Positions 8,596 through 15,430 of a stretch of 64,000 bases of DNA are shown here, one piece after another (position 1 is the first letter of the stretch; every line of letters begins with the position of its first letter). The notes beneath the pieces were generated by a model. It worked only from the letters and a program-made list of their open reading frames with translations. It searched no databases and was not told the DNA's origin. Origin of the DNA: a virus; IMG/VR virus record IMGVR_UViG_3300025159_000134, positions 1 to 64,000 of that record, one strand, 5' to 3'. A program made the position numbers and the translations under genes.

Positions 8596-8894
8596 TGAAA
8601 AAAACAACAACAGCTTGTTGTGCTTTATGTCAAATTAATGATGTAGATAATAAAACATCATTACATGATTTAAATAGAGCTATACAAATATTAGCTAGAC
8701 AAAAAGAAGCTAATACAGAAGTAGGTATTACTACTGGAAATGGACAAACTGCAGTTTTTGTTATTGTATCTCCAGGAGAATTTGTATTAGAATCTAATCT
8801 TAAAATATTAGGTTTTACAAACATACATGAATTTGAACGTAGAAAAGGTTATCCAACAATAGGTGATTTAAAAATGTATATTAAAAATCTGTAA
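8595..8894 (+). CDS. Intron B ORF 2: hypothetical protein with N-terminal CCALC motif
   Basis: A 99-residue protein beginning MKKTTTACCALCQ. The compact globular part contains GQTAVFVIVSPGEFVLESNLKILGF in a beta-alpha pattern. It starts within the previous stop (TAATG) and ends 2 nt before the next gene. It also lies in the P5 insertion. The Cys cluster might bind metal, but there is no second pair, and I can assign no function. Confidence 0.58.
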   Translation: MKKTTTACCALCQINDVDNKTSLHDLNRAIQILARQKEANTEVGITTGNGQTAVFVIVSPGEFVLESNLKILGFTNIHEFERRKGYPTIGDLKMYIKNL

Positions 8895-8896
8895 TT

Positions 8897-9157
8897 ATGA
8901 ATAAAAAAGACAATCCCGTGCCGTCACTTGATAATAAATTCACGAAAGAAGATATGTGTCAATTTGGACTTTTTCTTGGTAATAATATCAAAAAAAATAA
9001 AAATAAAGATATAAATCAACTTTTAAATGAATTTTTAGAAAACGGTGTAGAGACTAACAAGGAACAACCTGAATATTGTAACTGTAAACATGAAAATACA
9101 AATAATTTATATATTAAAGAAATTTGTAGAAAATGTGAAAAAGAATATTTAGATTAG
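8897..9157 (+). CDS. Intron B ORF 3: small Cys-rich protein overlapping the ribozyme core
   Basis: An 86-residue ORF. The N-terminal half is helical (FTKEDMCQFGLFLGNNI, then DINQLLNEFLE). The C-terminal half has a zinc-ribbon-like layout, CNCKH...C-x2-C (CRKCEKEYLD). The ATG is 12 nt before the intron Q element, and the TAG stop is 3 nt before S, so the frame covers Q, P6, R and most of P8. The protein looks natural, but the ribozyme constraint makes its reality less certain than that of its neighbours. Confidence 0.5.
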   Translation: MNKKDNPVPSLDNKFTKEDMCQFGLFLGNNIKKNKNKDINQLLNEFLENGVETNKEQPEYCNCKHENTNNLYIKEICRKCEKEYLD

Positions 9158-9199
9158 GTTGATGAGATAGTCCGAACTATAAATATAAATTTAATATAT

Positions 9200-9583
9200 A
9201 TGAATTTAGATGAAACTAAAAAAGAATTAGATAATTTAACTAATGCTATGTATTTTAATAAATTATTATTTAAATCAAAAAAAGATGATTATTATCAAAG
9301 ACGATCATTTGATGATTTATTTTTATATTTTAGAAAATATAAAGTATCTGAAAAAATGTTATTACAAGCATTGTATGAATCAGGTTTTTGTGCTAGAGTA
9401 TGTAGTAGTTTAAAAAAAGTAGTATTTTTTAAAGCTTATATTCCAGATAATAAATTTTGGTATACTTTTATATCTAAAGGTACTTATGGATATATAGATT
9501 TAAATTGTACTGAAAATACTAAATATACAAGAGAATATTTAGATAACTTATTTGATAAAATATATATTAATACTAAATTATAG
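9200..9583 (+). CDS. Intron B ORF 4: RxFDD-family hypothetical protein
   Basis: A 127-residue protein located after the S element, in the peripheral P9 region. It contains RRSFDDLFLYFRKY (about residues 34-47) followed by a helix and SSLKKVVFFKAY. The first part matches the pattern in the proteins at 3067 and 13540. The KKELDN start and the later LKKVVF segment match the next ORF, suggesting a local duplication. Ends in TAG. Function unknown. Confidence 0.58.
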   Translation: MNLDETKKELDNLTNAMYFNKLLFKSKKDDYYQRRSFDDLFLYFRKYKVSEKMLLQALYESGFCARVCSSLKKVVFFKAYIPDNKFWYTFISKGTYGYIDLNCTENTKYTREYLDNLFDKIYINTKL

Positions 9584-9623
9584 AGTTAAACAGAAATGAT
9601 TTAACTATTTAAATAAGAAATAT

Positions 9624-10094
9624 ATGAATAAATATAAATTAAAAAAAGAATTAGATAATATTGAAAAAGTTTTATTAGAATATTTTCAACCTTTAAAAGG
9701 TACACTATATGGTTTAAAGATTTTAGATAATGATAGTCGTAAAATTAAATCTAATATATACAGAGATTATAAGTATTATAACGATTATTATACAGGAGTC
9801 ACTATTAAATATCTTAAAGAATATTTATTTAATAATAAATATAAACAAAATATGATTATTTATGTTTTAATGAAGTTATTAAAAGAATATAAAATACAAA
9901 CATTACCTTGTGCAAATATTAGAAAAATTGTATTTGAAAATGTTAATGATCAACATTATAGTAGAAAATTTAATGATATTAAAAATCATACATATTTAAC
10001 AGATTTTAATAAAAGAGAATATTTAAGTAATGATGATATACAATATATTAAATTCTTTAAAATATATAATATTATTTATAAACAACTTATTTAA
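9624..10094 (+). CDS. Intron B ORF 5: RxFDD-related hypothetical protein
   Basis: A 156-residue, Lys/Tyr/Asn-rich protein beginning MNKYKLKKELDN, as in the preceding ORF. It contains YLKEYLFNNKYKQN, a helix, and ANIRKIVFENV in the same order. It ends 14 nt before the intron 3' splice site. Between the two ORFs (9584-9606) is a 7-bp hairpin (AGTTAAA / TTTAACT) that may belong to a P9 extension of the intron. Function unknown. Confidence 0.55.
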   Translation: MNKYKLKKELDNIEKVLLEYFQPLKGTLYGLKILDNDSRKIKSNIYRDYKYYNDYYTGVTIKYLKEYLFNNKYKQNMIIYVLMKLLKEYKIQTLPCANIRKIVFENVNDQHYSRKFNDIKNHTYLTDFNKREYLSNDDIQYIKFFKIYNIIYKQLI

Positions 10095-10108
10095 ATATAA
10101 CAAAATTG

Positions 10109-10420
10109 AAAACTCAAATAGCTGATTGGCTATTTTTGTATAATACTATTCAACAAGTAATAGATAAGGATTTAAATATTAAACTTAAAATCTTCTACTT
10201 TAGTTTAGAAATGAGTAAAGAAGAGAAAATGTTAGCAGCATTCTCTAATATCTTATATGTAAAAGAAGGTATTAGAATAGCTCCTAAAGATTTAAGGAGT
10301 ACAAAAGCTGATACTATTTTAAGTGAAGAATATTTAAATATTATATCAAAATATCAACCATATTTTTCTAAAATTGAAGAAATTGTAGAATTTATAGATG
10401 ATATTAGAAACCCAACTGGT
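10109..10420 (+). CDS. dnaB: DnaB-type helicase, exon 2
   Basis: This exon has 104 codons (residues 56-159 of the spliced protein). It opens with the Lys-Thr of Walker A (KTQIADW). It contains IKIFYFSLEMSKEEKM-like sequence (FYFSLEMS), the H1a segment typical of DnaB/gp41 helicases. It ends at ...RNPTG, the conserved NPTG-IYK loop, where the second helicase intron is inserted. The TTG-started ORF beginning at 10106 is an artefact of the intron 3' end. Confidence 0.82.
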
Positions 10421-10462
10421 AGACTAAATAATTAAATAAATTATAAAATAATCATCAATAAA

Positions 10463-10494
10463 TTTGGATTTGTAATAAAAATTTTATATCTTTG
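10463..10494 (+). promoter_or_regulatory. Bacteroidota-type promoter for the dnaB-intron endonuclease
   Basis: TTTG (10463-10466), a 20-bp spacer, and TATCTTTG (10487-10494) match the Bacteroides primary sigma factor consensus TTTG / TANNTTTG. The ATG of the endonuclease is at 10510. This would let the endonuclease be transcribed independently of the helicase operon. Confidence 0.6.
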
Positions 10495-10509
10495 TAAAAA
10501 AATATACAT

Positions 10510-11286
10510 ATGATAGGAATTTATAAAATTACAAGTCCAAATGGTAGAATATATATTGGACAGAGTATTAATATTGAAGAAAGATTAAAACAGTATCAAA
10601 ATTTAAAAAGAGTTAAAGTTCATAAAAAACTTTATAGATCATTTTTAAAATATGGTATTAATAATCATTTATTTTCAATAGAAAAAGAATGTTTAAGAAA
10701 AGATCTTAATAAAGAAGAAAGATATTATCAAGAATATTATGATTGTATTAATCAAGGTTTAAATTGTTTTTATACATCAACAGATGAAAAAACTAGAATA
10801 AATTCAGAAGAATATAATTTACAAATAAGTGAAACTTTGAAAAGAAGGTATAATTTAAAAGAAATTATAAATACAAGAAAAGGAAGTGGTAAAAAATTTA
10901 ATATATTTAATTACAAAGGAGATATATTACATAGTAATGTAGATATAGAACAATGTATAAAATTATTAAATCTTTCTAATAGATCTGTTTTAAATAATAT
11001 ATTAAGAAATAATAGATTTCTTAGTCAAAAACAATATATAATTATACCAATTAAAAATGATTATAAAGATTTTATTTATAATTGTATAAATATAAATAAT
11101 GGAAGTGATATTCCTATTTATCAAATTTTTGATAAAAATAATATTATAAAATGTTCAATTAGTTCTAAATTTAGAATAATTAAAAAACTTTTAAATTCAG
11201 AAAATTATATTTATTACAGTGAAAAAAATAAATCTTATTATACATTTATTGGATTAATAAATGCCGTCTTAGAGAGAAATTTCTAA
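10510..11286 (+). CDS. GIY-YIG homing endonuclease (intron C)
   Basis: A 258-residue protein with GIYKI at residues 3-7 and RIYIGQS at about 15-21. These are followed by the helix INIEERLKQY with the catalytic Arg region, and a KEERYYQEYY segment with the expected Glu near 79. The C-terminal part (about 130-255) is lysine/asparagine-rich and probably binds DNA, with a repeated FDKNN / FNYKG beta pattern like NUMOD1/IENR units. Its last codons (INAV) coincide with the P10 strand and internal guide sequence of the intron. A Bacteroidota-type promoter lies just upstream. Confidence 0.85.
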   Translation: MIGIYKITSPNGRIYIGQSINIEERLKQYQNLKRVKVHKKLYRSFLKYGINNHLFSIEKECLRKDLNKEERYYQEYYDCINQGLNCFYTSTDEKTRINSEEYNLQISETLKRRYNLKEIINTRKGSGKKFNIFNYKGDILHSNVDIEQCIKLLNLSNRSVLNNILRNNRFLSQKQYIIIPIKNDYKDFIYNCININNGSDIPIYQIFDKNNIIKCSISSKFRIIKKLLNSENYIYYSEKNKSYYTFIGLINAVLERNF

Positions 11287-11392
11287 GATAATTAGAGAGC
11301 AAATACGGTGAAGGGTGTGATTCCTAATACCGTGGTAACTATATTAATTAAAAAGAATATAGAACCGTAACGCATAGATATTGAACCATAAT

Positions 11393-11416
11393 AGAGAGAC
11401 TTTAGTCTCTTTTTTT
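11393..11416 (+). terminator. Intrinsic terminator-like hairpin inside intron C
   Basis: AGAGAC (11395-11400), loop TTTA, and GTCTCT (11405-11410) form a perfect stem, extended by a G.U and an A-U pair. Seven Ts follow (11410-11416). It lies in the P8 region, between the two P7 strands. It could end the endonuclease transcript, and it might also attenuate transcription into helicase exon 3. Confidence 0.6.
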
Positions 11417-11545
11417 ATGAATATAATATATCCACGAGTGTTCTCCATCTAAACAAGTAATGTTGTAGATGAAAATGTATGCTGGACTTACACGAATAAG
11501 AAGTATAAGAACTAAGGGATAAAAAACCTTTAGGATAACAAAACG

Positions 11546-12169
11546 ATTTACAAATTTGTAAGAGAATATGCATATGCAAATGGTACACAACATAAGAAAA
11601 CAATTGATATAAATGGTCATCTTACAGAAATAGATGATTATTATGAAGCTAATAACCCTGAAGAATATGTAATGATTATAATTGACCATGTCAGTTTAAT
11701 TACTACAGAAACACAGAATGGTGTTCAAATGTCTTTACATCAATCTATTGTTAAATTATCATCTGATTATCTTATTAAGCTTAGAAATAAATATGGATAT
11801 ATACCAGTAGTAATACAACAACAAGCATCTGCTCAAGAATCTGTTGAAAATATGAAAGTAGGTAGATTAAAACCTACAATGGATGGATTAGGAGATTGTA
11901 AACTTACACAAAGAGATGCAAATGTAATATTAGGATTGTTTAGTCCTTTTAGACATGAAATTAAAGAATATTATGGATATGATGTTACCTTTTTTAAAGA
12001 TAATATCAGATTCTTAGAAATTCTAGGTGGTAGAGAAGGTGGTGGTGGTACAACATGTCCATTATATTTTGATGGTGCAGTAAATTATTTTACAGAATTA
12101 CCAAAACCTACAGATACACTTAATTTAAATAAATTTGTAAACTTTATTAATAATATTGTGAGAAAATAA
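11546..12169 (+). CDS. dnaB: DnaB-type helicase, exon 3
   Basis: This gives residues 160-366 of the spliced helicase, starting IYKFVREYAY directly after NPTG. Walker B is VMIIIDHVSLI with D206. The H3-type segment is IPVVIQQQASAQE. The C-terminal part (GLGDCKLTQRDANVILGL) fits the DNA-binding loop and arginine-finger end of SF4 helicases. An internal ATG at 11672 is not the natural start, because the frame is open and conserved back to the intron boundary. The next gene begins 5 nt later. Confidence 0.82.
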   Translation: MYKFVREYAYANGTQHKKTIDINGHLTEIDDYYEANNPEEYVMIIIDHVSLITTETQNGVQMSLHQSIVKLSSDYLIKLRNKYGYIPVVIQQQASAQESVENMKVGRLKPTMDGLGDCKLTQRDANVILGLFSPFRHEIKEYYGYDVTFFKDNIRFLEILGGREGGGGTTCPLYFDGAVNYFTELPKPTDTLNLNKFVNFINNIVRK

Positions 12170-12174
12170 AAAAA

Positions 12175-12504
12175 ATGGAAGGATTAGGTAGTCGATTTAA
12201 TAATAATAAATTGAAATGGTCATTAGTCAGTTGGAGAGCATTAGAACCTTTAGTACAGGTTCTAATGTTTGGTGCTGAAAAATATGATGATCATAATTGG
12301 AAAAAAGGATTAAAATATACAGAAACTTGTGAAAGTCTACAACGTCATATGAATTCTTTTTTAGAAGGAGAAGATAATGATAAAGAAAGTAAATTATCAC
12401 ATGTAGGACATATATTGTGTAACGCTATGTTTTTATCTTATATGACTATGTTTAGAAAAGATTTAGATGATAGATTTATAGATAAAAATTTAAAAGATTT
12501 GTAA
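12175..12504 (+). CDS. DUF5664 / dATP-dGTP diphosphohydrolase-like protein
   Basis: This 109-residue protein fits the DUF5664 family (dATP/dGTP diphosphohydrolase N-terminal type, MazG-like helical fold). It has R-x-N-x-x-K-x-x-WSLV (start), ALEPLVQVLMFGAEKY, DDHNWKKG, SLQRHMNSFLEGEDND and HVGHILCNAMFL, giving the acidic and histidine residues expected for metal and nucleotide binding. Such enzymes hydrolyse purine dNTPs and adjust precursor pools. No PurZ-type adenylosuccinate synthetase is present here, so there is no basis for predicting 2-aminoadenine DNA. Confidence 0.75.
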   Translation: MEGLGSRFNNNKLKWSLVSWRALEPLVQVLMFGAEKYDDHNWKKGLKYTETCESLQRHMNSFLEGEDNDKESKLSHVGHILCNAMFLSYMTMFRKDLDDRFIDKNLKDL

Positions 12505-12510
12505 AAATAA

Positions 12511-13137
12511 ATGAGAGATTATAGTAGTTACCAATGTTATTATTATATAAAAATTAATAATAATTTACAACAAATAGCTAATATAGCTTGTTGGGCAGGG
12601 TTAATGTATCCAAAATCATATTACTATCATTCAGGTAAATTAGATAAGTATAATAATCTTAAAAGAGAATTATATAATAAATCAGTTGATTATATTTATA
12701 TTGATAATTTTAGAACTAGGTTTAATTCATTAGCTAATACAAAAGCATTAGTTAATATTATTAATCAAATTACACCTTGTAAATTGGTTACTAAAAATAA
12801 AAAATCATATATAAAATATAAATTAATAAATGAGGGTCATTATTATAGTAATTTAGTATTATTAAATTTTATAAGAATGAGTTGGTATAAACCCGATAGT
12901 TTTGAATATAAACAATTTTTTAAAGATATTAGAAAAAAAAATGTTATTATATCAGACCCTTTATATTTTTTAATGGAATGTGTAAAAAATAATGTTATTT
13001 CACAACATAATAATAGATATCCAAGTTATTTAAATCATTCATTAGTTACACCAACTATTATACCAAAAAATGTGGATAAACTATTTAAATATAATGAAAT
13101 TAGTATGCAAAAATTTTTAGAACAACCAAATATATGA
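12511..13137 (+). CDS. Hypothetical protein
   Basis: A 208-residue Tyr/Asn/Lys-rich protein without recognised motifs. It begins 6 nt after the DUF5664 gene and ends in an ATGA overlap with the next. The central part alternates short hydrophobic strands with lysine-rich loops (KLVTKNKKSYIKYKL), and a helical end follows. It may be a fast-evolving accessory protein. Confidence 0.55.
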   Translation: MRDYSSYQCYYYIKINNNLQQIANIACWAGLMYPKSYYYHSGKLDKYNNLKRELYNKSVDYIYIDNFRTRFNSLANTKALVNIINQITPCKLVTKNKKSYIKYKLINEGHYYSNLVLLNFIRMSWYKPDSFEYKQFFKDIRKKNVIISDPLYFLMECVKNNVISQHNNRYPSYLNHSLVTPTIIPKNVDKLFKYNEISMQKFLEQPNI

Positions 13138-13547
13138 ATAAGCAATTAAAGAAAATATATTTAGCAATTCCATATACAGGTATGGTTGAAAGTAGTTTTG
13201 AACAAGCTAATAAAGCATCTGTATTAATTCTAAATAAAGGATTAAATGTATTTAGTCCTATTACTCATTCACACCCATTAACATTATTAGAAGGTTATAC
13301 AGTACCTCATACATGGGATTATTGGCAACATATTGATTATCAATTTGTTGATTGGTGTGATGAAATTTGGGTATTAATACCTAAAGAAGGTATAGAGTAT
13401 TTAAAAAACTCTACAGGTGTAAAAGCTGAAATTAAATATGGTTTAAAACATAATAAACATATTAAATTTATCCAAATTATAGCTGATACAATTTATTTTA
13501 ATGGAAAAGTAAAATGCTTAGATATAATAAATAAAAGTGATGACTAA
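13134..13547 (+). CDS. Nucleoside 2-deoxyribosyltransferase-like protein (DUF1937/DUF4406 type)
   Basis: A 137-residue protein with a Rossmann-like pattern: KKIYLAIPYTG start, AS...LNKGLNVFSPITHSHP, DYQFVDWCDEIWVL and STGVKAEIKYGLKH. This is the layout of the nucleoside 2-deoxyribosyltransferase superfamily as seen in phage DUF1937/DUF4406 proteins. The DWCDE-type acidic residues and the S-x-G-V-x-x-E segment correspond to the active-site region. The likely substrates are deoxynucleosides or nucleotides. Its actual reaction is unproven. Confidence 0.7.
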   Translation: MNKQLKKIYLAIPYTGMVESSFEQANKASVLILNKGLNVFSPITHSHPLTLLEGYTVPHTWDYWQHIDYQFVDWCDEIWVLIPKEGIEYLKNSTGVKAEIKYGLKHNKHIKFIQIIADTIYFNGKVKCLDIINKSDD

Positions 13548-13998
13548 AAAAGATGTGACAACAATAAAAGATTTAGAAATCTATTATAATAAAATAAGAA
13601 AAATTAGATTTAAAGATGATGTTATAATAAAATCTATTGAAGATATATTATATTATACAATAGATTTAAAACAAGATCCAATAGAAACATATTTTGTTAG
13701 AGGTGGATTACAATGTGATTATGATAGATATCGTTCATTAGATGATATTATTAAATTATCTAAATTTTATTTTCCTAAATCTAGAATTAAAGATATATTA
13801 TTTGAAATTATAAAATATGAAGCAGGGCGAACAAATGGTGCTGGATTTATGTACAATTATTGTCCTGATATTCGTAAATATAATTTTAGAGGTAGTGCAT
13901 ATTGGCAAACATTTAAAGCAGAATGTAAATATTTAACAATGGATACTCAAAACTTTCATAATTTAGATGTAACATTTGATGAAATTATAAATAATTAA
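13540..13998 (+). CDS. RxFDD-family hypothetical protein
   Basis: I start at ATG 13540 (152 residues) rather than the GTG three bases earlier. It overlaps the previous gene by 8 bases. Residues about 65-80 (YRSLDDIIKLSKFYFPK) align with the protein at 3067, and a following helix and aromatic stretch (YEAGRTNGAGFMYNYCPD) continues the similarity in layout. Function unknown. The short gap 13999-14030 is purine-rich (GATGATGATGAA) and probably serves as the ribosome entry region of the next gene. Confidence 0.6.
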   Translation: MTKKDVTTIKDLEIYYNKIRKIRFKDDVIIKSIEDILYYTIDLKQDPIETYFVRGGLQCDYDRYRSLDDIIKLSKFYFPKSRIKDILFEIIKYEAGRTNGAGFMYNYCPDIRKYNFRGSAYWQTFKAECKYLTMDTQNFHNLDVTFDEIINN

Positions 13999-14030
13999 TA
14001 AGAGGATGGTAGAGGGCGGATGATGATGAA

Positions 14031-14798
14031 ATGATAGAATTACCAATTAATAAAGAAAAAGCTTCCAGAGTTAATCCAAAAACAATGGTTATATTTAGTC
14101 AGCCTAAGATGGGAAAAACCACAGTAGTAGCTGGATTAGATAACTGTTTAATAATTGACTTAGAAAAAGGTGGTGATTTTGTGGATACATTACGTTTTGA
14201 TGTAATTAGACACGCAGAAAAAGAAGAAAAACTACCAATTGTTATATTAAAACAATTGATAGAAAAAATAAAGGAAGAGAATAAAAAAAGAGGTCAGTAT
14301 GTTTATAATTTTATAGCAATAGATACTGTAACTGCTCTTGAAGATATTGTCTTACCTTTAGCAAATAAGATGTATAGAGATACTCCAATGGGACGTAATT
14401 GGGTAGGAGATGATGTTACCACTCTACCTAATGGTGCAGGATATAGATTTACAAGAAATGCTCTTTCAACAGTTCTAACAGAATTAGAAGATATTTGTGA
14501 TACCTTAATTATATTAGGTCATACAAAAGATAAAATGATTGAAAAAGAAGGTAAAGAGATGAATGAAAGAGGATTAGACCTTACTGGTAAAATGGCTTCA
14601 ATCGTTTGTTCTCAAGTAGATGCTATAGGTTATCTTTATAGAGATGAAAAAGAAACAATTATTAATTTCCAAGCTTCTGAGAGTTTATTATGTGGAGCAC
14701 GTAGTGAACATCTTAAAGGTGCAGAAATAGTAGTAGCAGTCTCTGATGGATCAGGAGACATTAAAATAGATTGGTCTAAAATATTTATTAATAAATAA
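14031..14798 (+). CDS. Sak4-like / RecA-fold recombination ATPase
   Basis: A 255-residue P-loop ATPase. Walker A is SQPKMGKTT (about residues 23-31), and an acidic sensor LIIDLEKGGD follows at about 40-50. Walker B is YNFIAIDTVTAL (about 90-101). Downstream are conserved GNRNWVGDD-like (MGRNWVGDD) and ILGHTKDK motifs. This is the pattern of phage Sak4-type single-strand annealing ATPases, which are commonly encoded beside SSB. Here SSB follows after 18 nt. Expected role: annealing or strand exchange during phage replication. Confidence 0.75.
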   Translation: MIELPINKEKASRVNPKTMVIFSQPKMGKTTVVAGLDNCLIIDLEKGGDFVDTLRFDVIRHAEKEEKLPIVILKQLIEKIKEENKKRGQYVYNFIAIDTVTALEDIVLPLANKMYRDTPMGRNWVGDDVTTLPNGAGYRFTRNALSTVLTELEDICDTLIILGHTKDKMIEKEGKEMNERGLDLTGKMASIVCSQVDAIGYLYRDEKETIINFQASESLLCGARSEHLKGAEIVVAVSDGSGDIKIDWSKIFINK

Positions 14799-14816
14799 TT
14801 AAAATAAAAATAAGAT

Positions 14817-15386
14817 ATGTTTGATTTAAACGAAAAGAAATTTGGTGGTACTGTTATATTTAATAATGGTCAAGGAGGATTAGTGAAGGATGTAACAATT
14901 TCTGTTGAAAAAAGAGGAGCAGGTGAACCAGATACATATCCAAATTATAAGTTGGTTATAGAAGATAATACAGGTGGTAAAATCAATCAAGGATTTTATT
15001 ATCCTAAAAATGATCCTCAAAAATCAGCTGAAGAAAATGATAAAAAAGCAGTAAGGGAAGTGAGTAGAATTGTACATCTTGCTAAAGCAGTAATGGGTGC
15101 AAATTATGAATTTCCAAAAGTAGAAAGTGCAACAGAAGCATTTGATACGTTATTTAAATTAGTACGCGATAATGCTGGAGCTAAAAAATACAATGTATTT
15201 GTAACATATGGTACAGCAGGTTATGCAAGTAAATTTATGGGATTAAGATATTTTGATTTCATTGAAGATGCTGCAACACCAGTAACAAGACTTCGTGTAA
15301 AACCAGGTGATTTATTAGAGAGAGTAGAACAAGATGTTCCTTCTGATGGATTAGATGGTGGTACCAAGTCTGAATCTTGGGTATAA
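14817..15386 (+). CDS. ssb: Single-stranded DNA-binding protein (crAss-like type)
   Basis: A 189-residue protein with beta-rich, OB-like N-terminal sequence (GGTVIFNNGQGGLVKDVTISVEKR, YPNYKLVIEDNTGG) and an Asp/Glu-containing C-terminal tail. Position directly after the Sak4-like ATPase and before the primase supports an SSB role, and similar proteins are annotated as SSB in crAss-like phages. A terminator follows, so it ends a transcription unit. Assignment is by layout and recollection of the family, not by a diagnostic motif. Confidence 0.6.
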   Translation: MFDLNEKKFGGTVIFNNGQGGLVKDVTISVEKRGAGEPDTYPNYKLVIEDNTGGKINQGFYYPKNDPQKSAEENDKKAVREVSRIVHLAKAVMGANYEFPKVESATEAFDTLFKLVRDNAGAKKYNVFVTYGTAGYASKFMGLRYFDFIEDAATPVTRLRVKPGDLLERVEQDVPSDGLDGGTKSESWV

Positions 15387-15393
15387 TATTAAT

Positions 15394-15420
15394 AAGGGGA
15401 TAGAAATATCCCCTTTTTTT
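15394..15420 (+). terminator. Intrinsic terminator after ssb
   Basis: AAGGGGATA (15394-15402), a GAAA tetraloop, and TATCCCCTT (15407-15415) form a perfect 9-bp stem followed by a T run to about 15420. The primase ATG lies 11 nt beyond the T run, so transcription of the primase may depend on read-through or on an unrecognised promoter. Confidence 0.85.
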
Positions 15421-15430
15421 ACATTAAATT

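Larger units (their letters stand above)
7968..10108 (+). mobile_element. Group I intron B in dnaB (2,141 nt) with five non-endonuclease ORFs
   Basis: P1 is exon GGGU paired with intron GCCC (7975-7978), with U.G at the splice site. P10 pairs UUUU (7971-7974) with 3' exon AAAA. A perfect CTATATA-GTAA-TATATAG hairpin (7981-7998) fits P2. The core is td-like: P near 8036-8055 (TTAGCTAACGGGGAAACTC), Q 8909-8921 (GACAATCCCGTGC), R 9041-9056 (AACGGTGTAGAGACTA) and S 9161-9174 (GATGAGATAGTCCG). P4 pairs CGGG with CCCG. P5 pairs UCUUUU with AAAAGA across an 850-nt insertion. P7 pairs GACTA with TAGTC. The intron ends in G10108. ORFs lie in P5, across Q-R-P8, and after S. None resembles a homing endonuclease. 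Confidence 0.85.
10421..11545 (+). mobile_element. Group I intron C in dnaB, with GIY-YIG gene in the P1 loop
   Basis: The 5' exon ends UGGU and pairs with GCCG at 11263-11266 (U.G at the splice site). UAAAU just before it (11258-11262) pairs perfectly with the 3' exon AUUUA as P10. The endonuclease gene therefore lies inside the P1 loop. The core follows: P4 ACGGT 11305-11309 with ACCGT 11329-11333, P6 GGTAACTATATT with AATATAGAACC, and P7 GCATA 11372-11376 with TATGC 11478-11482. A CTAAGG / CCTTTAG hairpin near the end fits P9. The intron is 1,125 nt and ends in G. R and S are more diverged than in introns A and B. Confidence 0.78.

Noticed and set aside
8630-8824. Minus-strand ORF in the early region
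   Set aside because: It lies entirely under a plus-strand ORF in a one-directional gene run and has no natural-looking protein features. Other antisense ORFs (for example 11402-11689, 20837-21169, 49759-50061) were rejected for the same reason.
10106-10435. TTG-started 109-residue ORF
   Set aside because: It is helicase exon 2. The TTG is the intron 3' end, and the last codons after 10420 are intron C.
12175-12504. 2-aminoadenine (Z) genome system
   Set aside because: DUF5664/MazG-like hydrolases accompany such systems, but no PurZ is in the window, and the protein is common in phages with normal DNA.
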